Assembly: GCA_963920665.1 (NCBI GenBank)
Contig: OY987263.1
Location: forward strand, 38,475,218 to 38,539,217
Reading direction: 5' to 3'
DNA length: 64,000 nucleotides
Source: Straminergon stramineum
Lineage: Eukaryota > Streptophyta > Bryopsida > Hypnales > Calliergonaceae
In this document: piece by piece, positions 1-11,985 of the stretch
How the letters are laid out: every line of letters begins with the position of its first letter
Position numbering within the stretch: position 1 is the stretch's first letter
The notes under the pieces: model-generated
The model's database searches: none
Told to the model about the DNA's origin: nothing
The model's input: only the letters and a program-made list of their open reading frames with translations
Program-made: the position numbers and the translations under genes

Positions 1-3000
1 GAATTCATTTACATGTGTAGAATAGTATATAAATTCTTCATAGTCTTTTAATATTTTTCCATGCTTCAAGGATTGATTGAATATGAATGAAATTATATTT
101 CTCTCTCAAAGATTACCATCCTCTTTCAATTTATTTCCTATACTATTTATTGAATTTGTCAACATCATCTTGTAATCTAATATTTATTTTTGGTTGATAC
201 TATAAACAAGTACACTTGCAAGTACAATACCATCACTACAAGCTTGTTTGTTCATAGCCATTACCTTTAAGATATACTCCTTTGAATCAATCATCAAATG
301 TCTCCATTGCCACAAACATGTTTGTTTCAACATCCATATGGGGATTGAATGTTGATGAGGTATTCACATTGATGGCATTGGGTAGCCTATGCACTACATT
401 CATAGAACTCTCTCAAAGTCAAGTTCTTTGCCCTTCCCTTACTTGTTTTCTACCTTCTGCAACTTATGTTTACTATAACTTTCATTTATTAGACAAGGTT
501 AGGCATATTTTAGATCCCTTAAGTAAATATAAGGGTTACTATAAGGATTAGATTAATTGTCCATTCACATAGTTTCAAAGAATAATTCCTAATTATAGTT
601 ATTTCATTGACAATTTAGATGAAATCTAACATACAACATTCATTGAATAATATTATAAATGAAGCACAACAAGCCATTTTTATACATACTATTTAGCATG
701 GTTGTATTTTAGTCCCCCCCCCCAAAAAAAAGAAGATAAAGATGGGTGCTTGTAAAGAAGACTAGTCAATTTTGTAGCCTTTTGGCAAAAGTTAGGATTC
801 TCATAGTAAGTACTATGAGTACTACAAGGGACAACCCTTGCATTGATTTTGGAGTGTTGATCATGTTGTAGAGTCTATTGTATTGTTGACAAATACTCTA
901 CGCAATACTTAATTATATCAAATAGTACTATGGCATCTCAAAGTCTCAGATTTTCTAAGAAAAAGGATATGTTGAGGTTTTAATTTATAATAAATCTAAT
1001 GTAGGGGAACACCCCTCCTAAAAATTGTCCATTTTGGAGGACTTGATAGTGATGAGATTTCACCAAAAGAATGAGCTTGAAACTGTTTTTACTATTCAGG
1101 AGTGTGTCCACCAAGGAGCCCTATTTTCACAAATTTAGAGGACATAAAATAATCTATTTTTAGATGATCTTAATTAGGAATATGACCGACTATTATGGAA
1201 ATAGACCATAAAAATTTCAGCTCTAGATCATTCATTTGGACTACTTGAAATTTCCTAAAACCACTAAACTTGAAAGTATAACAAATTAGAAAAATTTACT
1301 TCTAAATCTAAAATGATTTCTTCATTTCTTTGAAATTAAGGGATATGATTACAACAGAAATATCCATCTCCAATAAAAAAATTGAAGTTCATGGAATTCA
1401 GACTTCAAAAGTTATAGTGGATCATAAGTCCATCAAGCTACATGTAACATAATTAGGAACTATGTTCTTGCAAACACCTACATGATTATATGCATTTTTT
1501 CCATAACCCTAGTTATTGCACAAATGTCATCTTAACTCCTAAAGTCCCAAGGCCTTTCTTTCATATAAAACACTCAAAACTACCTTTTTCTATTTGCAAA
1601 GAAGAAAAAAGTTTATCAAATGTTTTGTTTTTTCATATCTAATTATATGACCTTACATTAGAATATCATAAAATGTGTAGAAGAAATTTGTAAACTTTGA
1701 CTATGTAGATTGCAAGATATTTGCATTTAAAATGAAGTTCATAAGTTTTTTTTCACCAATTAATCCTTACTCAATAAGATTTTTTGTCTTTGAATAGTCT
1801 TAGCTTAAATTTTTTGTACTAATGATTTTGATTTTTGACTTTTTATGTCAAAGAATTGAGTTGAGAGTTAGAGAAAACAAATTGAAAAAATCAATTGGTT
1901 TTCATTCTTAAAAAATTGTTAAGTAGAAATAGATACAAGATTGAATGAAAAACTAAATCAATAATAGCTCTAAGATGGAATTGAAACAAGTTAATCCTCC
2001 AAATGAGATTGCTCTAGCAGAAAAACATAATTTTGTGAAATAATGTTTTTTTAAATTATAAAAGTTGCATTCAAAAATGAATTTTATAAGTTATTTTTTT
2101 AAGAAGATGCTTAGATAGGTCAAAAAATAAAATTGTTCATAACTTTCTTATTACCAATCCAAATCGAATGAACCAAAGCTTCACAGGTAGACAAAAATAT
2201 AATCTTCGAGAAAAAAAAATTAAAAATTAAGAATTAAAAATATTCAATATTTTGTGATTTGAAGGGGGCTACTAAGGAAATCACTTTTTGGACTTAGGGT
2301 GCAATAACTTTTGTTCTTATGTACTCATGAAATTAAAAAAATTATTTTCCTATAAAGCTATTAATGTGATTTCCTATCTTCAAAAACGTTTCACAAAATC
2401 ATGTCAAAAATTGAAGTCACATAAGCCTACCCAAATCCCAACAGTCCCCATAGGGGATTTGGGACTTTAGGGATTAATAGAGAATAAACTGACAATTTTT
2501 TTGAAAAAATTGGGTTATAGATATTTTGGACAATAATCCTTGAAGAATCCTAGATTGGAATTTAGTAATGAACACAACCAACAAATTTTGACAAAAATGG
2601 ATCATTGTTGGTTTTATCTACATTCAACTTTAGAAGTTCTACTTGTGTCCATTGCATGTACAAAAAAAGAAAACGAGTGAATTTTCAATTGAAATTGAAA
2701 TTCTAATGTAGTATTGGTGCATCTTTGAATCATCTTCAAATCTATAAACTAGTAGTTATATTAGTTTGTAGGCATATTGTGCATATGAAGACATTTCTAA
2801 ATGCTACTTTAAGGTCATGTCAACTCCAATATGACAAACTAAATTTGGAGCTTGAACCCAAAATCATCCAAATAAGTAAGCATCTATTCATGGTCCTATT
2901 GTTATCTATGTAACAATTTTGGTAACAAAGTAGAGGTCAAAGTATCTAATATTTGACTTTTAATGTTATCAATGAAAAAAAGAATACATTTTCATTGAGT

Positions 3001-6000
3001 CACAATATTATTTTATAGTTGATGACTATGGTTATTATTTGGCCTTTCAAGGATAAAGTACCTTATCATTTTGTTGATTTGTGTTGGCAATTGAGGGAAA
3101 TTTTTGACTCTCTTAGAATCTATTTTTTGAACACTATGAATAAAGGTTGAAATTTCAAAGTTTTGATTATTAATGTTTCTATAATTTATAATTAACTCTA
3201 GGCTCTCACCTAGGGGCTCTAATGCTAAAAAATATGCATTTTAGGCAAAAATTATTAGTGTTTGATTTCACAAACAAGTTACAATGAGATCTATTGATTA
3301 GCTCAAACTAAACAAAAAGCTTTGAATTCTAATGTTCAAAAATAGTTTGTTTGAGCTTTTCTAACTAAAATTGGCTAATTGTTATAATAGTCCGCTACTT
3401 TCTAGATCTTTTTTTTGATTTGTTGCATTTAGAAAAAGTACTTGTATAAATATAGTGCTTACTATAAATTTGTATAAAATATAATAATATACTTTCATCA
3501 ATTGGTTCATAAAAAAAGGTTGATTTTGAAGATTCATTCTTATTGTGAAAGAATGAGAAGGTATTTGTTGCATCAATTGTAATATCTTATTCATTATTTG
3601 AACAGAACAGGGCCTTTTTAGAAATTAGGGATAAATAATGTGTGTTTTACCCCTAGACTTCTTGACTTATCTTTGGATTTGAAATTTTGTAACTTAGATG
3701 TAATATAAAGAACAACTTTAGGAATTGTAAACAAAAGTAATAAGTTTGAATTTTGAATTACATTTGCAAGGTTAGGATTCAATTTGTAATGGCCAATATG
3801 CATAAATATATTTAAAACTTAAGATTAAAAATATACTTCTTTGCTTCCAAAGTTTCCACTATTGTTGTCATCTCTTGCATAAATTGCATAGATTTTTTAA
3901 AATGGAAAAGATATCTTTGCATCTAAAAACATTATTGTAGTGAATGGCTATGCTAAATACACTCTTGCCAAAGATGGGCTTAGTAATAGAACTATAAAGT
4001 ACTTAAATTTGCATAAAAATTTACATTTGAAGAAGTACAACTTTTGAAATGAAGGTGATGATTTTGTGAGATATTGAATTTTTTTATCAATAGGTTATTT
4101 GAGTTATAAAAACTAAAAGGTTTATAAATGAATTAAATGATTAGTTGAATATCACTCATACTATTAAAATAAATAATTGTCATTTAGTTTTGGGTTATTT
4201 ACTTTGCTAATGTTGTATCCACTACATTGAGTACATTCAAGGCATGTTCTTTGTTTTTTGAATATATATTGGGTGTTATTTCATACAAACAAAAAAAATT
4301 GTACATAGAACTTAAACACTTTGGGCTATTTGTTCTTAAAGTTTGATACTAATATTAAGAAAGACAACTTAATTATGAAACTCCAACAAACTCCTATGTT
4401 ATTTAGTAAGCTTCATTTCAGGTTCTAAAGGTGAGAATATGTGACCTTTGTGGGGAGACCTAACTTTCTCATGTAATAGAGGGTAGAAGCATACTACGCC
4501 CCCCTAAAAAGTATGTCAAAAAAGTACTTTTAGGAGATGTGCTGAGGTTTGACTACTTTTGGGGATTGAAGAACTTAATTTTTTTGACTCGAATTTAGAT
4601 GAAGTAGATTAGTAAGACAATAACCTTGTAAAGATTTGTTTTTCCTAGATATTAAACTTTAAAAATATTTTTCTGGATTTGTAAAAAGTACTTTGGTGAG
4701 AATTGGAAGTACATTAGATTTGTCGAAAAAAAAAGGAAAGTACTTTGTAGACAAAAAACAAACAATGAACTTCACTTAGTTTTCTAATAATTGAGTAGAT
4801 TATTTGATACGAGAGGGAATCTTGCTGATAGATAGAGCATAGTTGCAGTTAATGCTGAAATGTAGGGGCTTATGTGGCATTCCCTTCTACAACACAAAGT
4901 AGATAGGAAACGGAATGTTTTGGCTAATCCTGTAGTAGTAGAAGAAACATGTATGTAGACTACAAAATGACTAACTGTCGGATCCCCCAAACATGTGTAT
5001 TTTGGAAGATATAAAATTTATTGCCACTAGTGTCAAAATGTACTTACATTTTCAAAAGTACTTTGAGTACATGTCTGAAGTAATCTCTGTTATTCATTCC
5101 AAAGTTCCCTTACATCTCAATCATACACTATCCAAGTTTTGGGGGCTAGATCCTATTTTTGTGGAGGGAATCTCTTCGTCTTTGTTGTCTCTTCCTTTTG
5201 TAGCATGCACACATTTTGTCTTCCTATGCAACCAATTTTCTACTTGACTACTTGAGGATTGCTTTAACTAGTGCATGTATGGTGTTGGTGTGTTGATAGA
5301 AATGTTTACAGTTGAATGAATTTCTTACATGCTTAGAGGTTATTGTGTGATTCTAAAGTATGCATGATTCATAAGGTCATGAGTACCGTTTTGGGGTACC
5401 TTTAGCTGAGGTAGAGTTGTAAGGGTTCATCAAGTAGCTGCGCATGAAGAAGTTGGTGATTAACCACTAGTGATTCGGAGTAAAGCTCACAAAGTTGACA
5501 ACAACACTTTATGTGATCTACAATGGTACCATCGAAGGGCCACAAAAGGACTTCACTACAACCAGAGGAAAGCAATTTGTCACATTAGATATATATTTAT
5601 GTACCTTGTTGTCTGGTTTAGGATTTCTATGTTCATTAACTTATTTCCCAATAACCTCAAACCGGCCCTCTGGTGAACCTTGTGAATGCCAAGCCCTTCA
5701 CGCATTCAACCACATTTAGCTAATCAAAGTGTTCTCCCTTGTTTTTTAGAGGTATAGATATAGAATACATTGAGGTTTTGATGCTTGAAGCCTTCTATGT
5801 TGTTTTAAGATCCTTACTAGAGGTGTCTTTTTTGTGAAACTATTGTTTTCTCTATTGTGATATTGGGTTTTGTGTTGTTGTATACACTTTGAAAAGATGG
5901 CTCAATTCTCATTGTTATTGTCAATGATGATACATGAATGCCTACCTTATGATTGCTATTGAACCCAATATCACAACAAAGAGTTGAATATCACAACACA

Positions 6001-6224
6001 ACAAGCAATAGGGTATTGCAGAGGATGGTTAGTGTTTTGAAGTAAGTTTTCTTTTGGTTTTCCATTTTGCACGATTCTCATAATAATCATTATTTTCATG
6101 TTCTAAGGCTAATGAAATAGACATATACTAGTAAGATATTGGTAATTGTGGAGTTTGGTTTGGGAATTTCCTTTCAGTGATTTTTACTGATATTTTGAGT
6201 GCCTTGGAAGCAAGGGTGACATTC
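1..6224. other. AT-rich intergenic DNA, nothing recognised
   Basis: About 6.2 kb of AT-rich sequence with many short A and T runs. The open frames are short, Leu/Ile/Phe/Lys-rich and without a recognisable domain, as expected by chance at this base composition. A C10 followed by A8 run lies at 714-731. The stretch at 4780-5720 is slightly less AT-rich and has two overlapping short frames, neither recognisable. It may be old transposon debris. Confidence 0.5.
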
Positions 6225-9200
6225 TGTGAGTGCCAAATTACCCACCCATAGTAATTCGTGAATACAACCAAGTCTTGGGTTTTGACTAAGTGACTCCTAA
6301 TTTTGGGTATCTAAGCTTGGTCCACTCTGCCTTTCAAGCAATGGATATTTTTATTAAGTGCCTAGGTGACCTCAAATTTGCAAGACTCGCTTAAACTACT
6401 TCCAATGTTTTGGCCGACCGAATGGATGGCCTGCTGTATGATCTGGATGGACCCTATGCTAGAACAAAACTAACCTAAGAAACCTCTACGTCAACTTGCG
6501 CCATTTCTAAAAACATAAAACTCGACCCTATCTGACCCTCCTAGCCAAAGTTATGGGTGGATGAAGTTTGACCACTACTTAATTCCTCAAACTTCATCCA
6601 TCAATTACACCTACACTGAATAGTGAAATTAGGTTGCCCCTCACTAATTTCTCGACATTTGACACTAAATAAATATTTATAGTTACTGTACAAGAATGAA
6701 CTACTTTTGAATTTCATATCGCAATATTTGGGACTCATGAATCTCCATGTGTACAAATGGAAATATTTTTAGAGATATTTGTTGACTTTGATGGCTTGTA
6801 AAGTAACTTTCTTGGGATAAGGCAACCTAATTGTTAAGGCAACCTAATTTCACTATTTAGTGTAGCTCCCCAATTTAGAAAGATCCAAAATTTTTGAGGA
6901 AGGTTCAAGAGGATTGACCCTACCCAGATCTGGAGTTGGACCTTGATCGGGAATTTCTACGAAATTTTCATCCAAGCCTTATCCAAACTTCATTTGCTAA
7001 TTTCTCTTTGGCCCTGGATCCTAGGAGGGATCTTCCTCCTAATGCATTTAATTCCCTGTCTAACCCGGAGTTTAGCTATTCTTCGTCCAATTTGATCCTA
7101 AACTTCATTTGGCTATAACTTTCTCAATTTTTGCCCGATTCGGGCGTGCTTTAGGTTTTTGGAAAGCCACGACCTTCTTCTCTAAGCTTATGCCCTTGGA
7201 AATGACCTGAACTACGTTCCTAAGGGTCTGTCTTAGGGGTAGGCCTCAGCCCAAGCTGCTAAACTCTAGTTAAAGCCCTAGGGAAAGTTTGAAGAGGTCC
7301 CACTCATACCTCGGAACTTGAGTTGTTGATCACACCACCTGGAAGCTCTACATCCTCTACCATGAACTCTTGCGCCGTGAGACAACAAACCACCATTCTA
7401 ATCATGAAATAAATTGGTACAAGGATTTAACTCCCAATTTCTCTCCCTATTTCTTTCTTCCTCCCTTCTTTTCTTTTCTCCCACACTCTAAGGTGGCCCA
7501 ACTAAACCCGATCTTCCTACTAAGATAATCCTAAGTACGCATCATCCCCTCTGCCAAATTGAGCTCCTTCTTACATCCTATACTTATGCCTCACACTTAA
7601 TCTTGGGGTGATTACCTACTTCTAATCCAAAAGCTTAAGTGAGCCTTGAGGATTCTCTCCTCCTATCTTATCTACCTCCACTCTGAACCTTCAAATTGTC
7701 CTTATCTCTTGTCTCCTTCTCTTTCTCTTGGCTGGTTGCTCGTTGCGTTGAAGGCGGTTTATGGGAGATGGGGAGTTGGATTCCTTGCCCCAATGGTTAA
7801 TTTGGCACGGTTTAGTGTGTTGTAGGCCTCCTCCTTTTCTTTCCTAGACAATCCCCTTCTTCCCCATAGCCCTGGACAGTTTCTTGTTTTCCCAACTAGT
7901 AACCCGCCTGAACCCTACAACCCCCTTCTCAAATAGTAACTTTGCCTAAGCCCCATAACCTTGGTACCCAGATAGTAACCTTACTCCCAGATAGTAACCT
8001 CACTCGTACCCCTGTCCCGTCATCCGGACATCGGGTGCCGTGACCCCGTCAATGGCCCCGCTTGAGCCCCGCCGGGCTTGCGGCCGGCAACTTCTGGCGC
8101 CGCCGATACCAGGACATGCCCCACCGACGTCCGGCCCTAGCCCCCCAAATATTGGGGGTCTGGTGGATTGGTCCTTAGTTGGCTTGGGTTGGTCTCTAGA
8201 CTAACCTCTAGTGTTGCTAATTTTCCAAGAATTCTAGTAGGGGTTGTGGTATGCTACGTCTATGGTTTATGGGTGTAAGTTAGGTCCGTGGAATGGTGTC
8301 TTCATGTGATTTTCCCCTAATTGTTCTCTACCCTCAACTTGGACTTCTACTTCTACTTTTTTTGAGGCCTAAACCTTGGTTTATTCCCAACGCATTTTCG
8401 GAACTAAACCTTGTGGGGAAAGGGACGATGAGGCCTCACGGTTCTCTTGTGAGGTGGTTTTAACGCACTGCTAAGGCTTTTTACCCCCTAGAGGGTTCAA
8501 AGCTTTGCCATCATTTCCCTTTTTAACGCACCACCAAGACTTTTTACCCCAAAGGGGTTCAACACTTCGCTATCGTTTCCCCTTTTAACACACCACTAAG
8601 ACTTTCCTACCCCACAGGGGTTCAAAGTTTCGCCATATGGCGGGCCCCACTATCCTCACACCCTCGTGTCTCTCACCAAGGAATACCATGTCAACATTAA
8701 GGACAAAGACAAAAAAAAGGAAGAAGGGGAAGAGACCTTGACACTCAAAGGACTAGCGATGTGGGTTAGTAACATCAATAACTTGAACTAAAGGCCCCCC
8801 AAAGCGGGATCGCCAGTCATATGGGGGGTTGCTCTAGGGTTAGTACAATGACAAGACAAAGAGGTTGGCCAAAAGGGACCCACCAAAGTAAATGCATACA
8901 AACTCTAGTAACAAGGTAAGGTAAACAAATTTCCAAGCTCAAGCTTGGAAGGGTTAGTACCATGCTCAATCAAAGAGAAGGCAAGGGACCCACTAAAGAC
9001 CTCGCAAGCTCCAAAAAGAACAACAATGGCTAAAAGTGCCCAAAAACACCGTTGCAAGGTTTGTGGCTAAAAATGCCACAATTCCAACATAAATTGGACC
9101 CAACGGACCTAATTACAAAAAAAGGGGGTGGTGAGAGAAGAGAAGGGGTGCCCTTTTATACTCTTTCCCGGGCACCCACTTCTCCTCGTTCATCTAAGTT

Positions 9201-10423
9201 AACCTTATCTTCTTGGATTTTCATCCAAAACTCAAGGTTTTCATCCTATGTTGGCCCATTAAGCTAACTTTTGAAGATGAACTCCAAATTGCAAACAGAT
9301 TGCGTCATTGGCTTCAAAAGTCCATTTTAAGTGAAAGAGAGGACCCCCCTCCCCTTTTTCTATCTTCAAAATCACAATGAAACCTAGCACCAACTTAACA
9401 CCAAAACCCGAGATAAATCCCAACTTTTGGGGGTTTACTCTTCTAGCAAAAGTAACTAGCCTAGGCTCCTAAGTAGGTATGGGGGAGTGAGGAAAGACCT
9501 ATCTTGCGCTCCATTCCGCTTTCGTATGCTCTCGCTCTACCGATCAAACCCGCTGTGGACTTTAAATTTCATTAATTGTCAAAGAATTTGGCAGGTTCAA
9601 GTACTTTTGACTATCGGAATGTCTTGAAACTTGTTGGGGAAGCTTATTAACATAAAATATGCTATACTAATTTTTAGTGAGAATTTACCGCCACCTGGGA
9701 AATTTCTAAGAATTTCCCATTGCAAGTTTGGTAGTTGACTATTCGGAAAGACATCTTTTGACTATCAAAAAATTCCAAATTTTTTTGTGGAACCTTCCAT
9801 GGGATCCCACGAAACATGTATAGGCTCATGTTTTTACTCTACACATCGGCCTAGGGGGGACAAAATCCACCCCCTCGTTTAATTATCCGTGGCCAGGGAA
9901 TCTTCTACATCGGGGGGAATCTTGGCGAATCGATTTCACTGTTGGTTCTTGGGCATGGTTTTAACTCCAAGTCACCCTCCTTGGACCTTAGATTTCTCCA
10001 TGGTCTCGTCTCGATATTTTCGACATCTGCAAGCCAACAATTTGGGTTTCTGCTATTTTAATGGTGGAATGGGGAAACTAGAACCTTTTTTCGGGAATTG
10101 ATTCCTATGCCTCACCAGGGTTCCCTCAACCAAATCTAGCTTAAAGATGACTGTCCCATGTGGGGTTTTGAGTCTAATATGCCCATCATTTTCGATGGAC
10201 CAATTTGCTACAATTAGTTGGGTTCTAACCTATTTACAACTCGTGGTTGGGCCATTCTAGCTATAATATTGTAAAACTAGACCAAATAGTATATTGGAAT
10301 GTGACACTCTTATTTTGGTTCTACACTCTTTAGGGGGCTTTTTGTATATAAAAGTGCATTTAAAACGACAAAATACCAAAAAAAAGAAAGAGTGAGCCCC
10401 TGGTGACGAATTAGGGGCTCACA
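6225..10423 (+). repeat. Repeat A: 4.2-kb non-coding unit with TG...CA ends
   Basis: The unit opens with TGTGAGTGCC and closes with GGGGCTCACA, so its ends are short inverted repeats of the TG...CA type seen in LTRs. It aligns by eye along most of its length to repeat B (35450-40880) and, more weakly, to repeat C (11986-18714). Shared landmarks include the TTAGGTTTTTGGAAAG stretch, the 'AACGCACCAC...GGGGTTCAA' section and the TATATAAAA near the 3' end. No coding domain is visible. A perfect 10-bp inverted repeat (GTGAGCCCCT/AGGGGCTCAC) marks the last 32 bases. Flanking 5-mers (CATTC, CTAGG) do not match, so no target duplication is seen for this copy. Best guess is a solo long LTR or a large non-coding retroelement derivative. 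Confidence 0.6.
8010..8150. other. GC-rich patch inside repeat A
   Basis: About 140 bases dominated by C and G (runs such as CCCCG, GCCGG, GGCGCCGCCG) stand out from the AT-rich surroundings. The corresponding zones of repeat B (37080-37150 and 38400-38510) are also locally GC-rich but strongly diverged, with CGGCTACTAGTAGCC in common between the two B copies. No frame or motif suggests coding. Confidence 0.5.
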
Positions 10424-10720
10424 CTAGGGGTTTGTTGAAGGCAATGTAGTTTTCTACTAGTGTCTAGACGGTTCGTCCATCAACCTCAATGGCTTGCTAT
10501 CAACAAGGAGGTTTGTCTATCGACTTGGATGGCAAGCCTTCGACATGGATGAACATACCGTCCAAGTCAACGCCAAGCTGGTGAAAAAAAATTGGCCATT
10601 AGCTCTTGGACACGATCCTAACACATTAGGATGTGTCTTGATTGACATTGACAAACATCTCGACGTAAAAAGCCAGTGTCACATTAGGATGGAAAACTCT
10701 AGCACATTTAGAGAGAAGGA
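10424..10720 (+). repeat. 5' terminal-region repeat of TE-X (partner at 22815-23110)
   Basis: This segment, immediately after repeat A, aligns by eye to 22815-23110 in the same orientation. The clearest match runs from the 'AAGCTG.TGAAAAA' stretch through CTTGGACAC/TTTGGACAC, GATTGAC, and GTCAC.TTAG.ATGGAAAAC. The downstream partner lacks a short segment present here. One copy lies just before the N-terminal coding remnant and the other just after the C-terminal remnant of the same transposon-like gene. The pair could therefore be its untranslated ends or LTR-like terminal direct repeats. Confidence 0.55.
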
Positions 10721-11306
10721 CATTCAAGCAGAGGATGTTGCCTCTCTTGCTACGGATAATGTGGCAAGAGAGTTAGATGTCCTCTCTTCTAAGGATTCTT
10801 GTAGACTTGCGCACAAAATCAAAGAGTGCTTAGGTGAAAAGTTGAAAAGTTGTCTAGGTCCTCTAAGTAGATAAGATGTACTAGAAAAGGTCCTCCAACA
10901 CAATACGATCTAGACCCTACTACCATACTATTATCCTCGTCCTACTTAGGCTAAAAGTATTCACACATTCATTCAAAATTTTAGGGTTGAGTTAGAAGCC
11001 CTTACTATCCCTTTCCCTAACCACATACTATCTAGGAAGGGTGCATTGCTTGATGTAGTAGTTGGTGAAGGAGTTGGTGGCGTGAGGGCATTGGCTAGGG
11101 TACTTGAAACAAAGCAAGACAACATCATGGCAGCTTTGGATAGAAAATCTTTTGGGATTTTAGAAGGAACATCAAGATTTGTTCCTCTTCAAAGGCAGAA
11201 GAAGAAAGATGGTACAACAATATACACCATTAAAATGATGCAACCTTGGGTGGCCAAGGGGGGGTTAGTGAGTGGTTGGAGTAGCAACATACGTACAAAC
11301 AAATAA
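10494..11306 (+). pseudogene. TE-X gene, N-terminal fragment
   Basis: One frame runs from 10494 to 11306 with in-frame stops near 10872 and twice more before 11040. The part after 11046 has a helix-turn-helix-like segment (GVGGVRALARVLETKQDNI) followed by a basic stretch (QRQKKKDG). From memory this resembles the N-terminal part of a large, unnamed transposon-encoded protein, common as hypothetical proteins in bryophytes, ferns, lycophytes and conifers. The match stops at about 11215, where the frame runs into unrelated sequence. The next recognisable piece of the same kind of protein starts at 19266. I infer that the two belong to one element split by repeat C. No database search was possible. 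Confidence 0.45.
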
Positions 11307-11309
11307 TAG

Positions 11310-11985
11310 GGTATTTTAGAAACATGGCAGTTGAAAATTATAAATGGGTTTAGAGTAATATAAGGTATCGAAAATGGTATTGGATGTCTTTAAAGTACTA
11401 TAGGATATAGAATAATAGATCCCATTAGAAAATTACATAATAATAGCATGTGAATTTTTTTTTAAATAATTCATACCCCCTTATAAAATAGTAGTTGTTC
11501 GCACCTATATCCTTATTTTTTTAACACGCTGACCCCCCATATTGATGGCATGCAAATACATGGGTAAGTTCTAACATGAAGGATGTTGTCAGTAAGGATG
11601 GAGGTGAAAAGAAGTGAGGGTTGACCCATGCAAAACATTATTTCACCATCACACATGTGATTGTTGCATATTACCTTGCATTTTCATCATTTTGTTTGAC
11701 ATAACTAATTTAATGACTTTGTTCTTGCAATTGAAGAGTTATTGTAATGATAAGTAATATTATTTTTTATATTTTGCTTAATTTCCATTTGTTCATTAGG
11801 TATTTTGATTAATTATCATACGGTTGTGATTAGCGTTCAAATGAAATTTTTGAGTGTTAGTATTGGTCTTGAATACACATCACTCTAAGTACTTCAAGTA
11901 GCTTTAAGGTGATGAAAATTATAAAACTAGTAGTGTATATTTAAAAGTACATGAAATTCTTTGTTAAGGACTTTAGATAGCATAA
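11310..11985. other. Non-coding part of TE-X left of repeat C
   Basis: AT-rich sequence without coding potential. Its last 100 bases contain AAGTACTTCAAGTA-type text that recurs on the other side of repeat C (for example near 18845). This fits one original stretch, perhaps an intron, cut by the insertion. Confidence 0.4.

Noticed and set aside
1..6. Window starts with GAATTC (EcoRI site)
   Set aside because: Might mark a clone end, but a single site at the edge proves nothing and the other end is not a matching site.
234..242. CACTACAAG, like a CACTA terminus
   Set aside because: Nine bases only, no inverted partner nearby; likely chance.
714..731. C10-A8 homopolymer junction
   Set aside because: Could look like a biological signal, but homopolymer runs of this sort are more simply polymorphic or assembly-sensitive low complexity.
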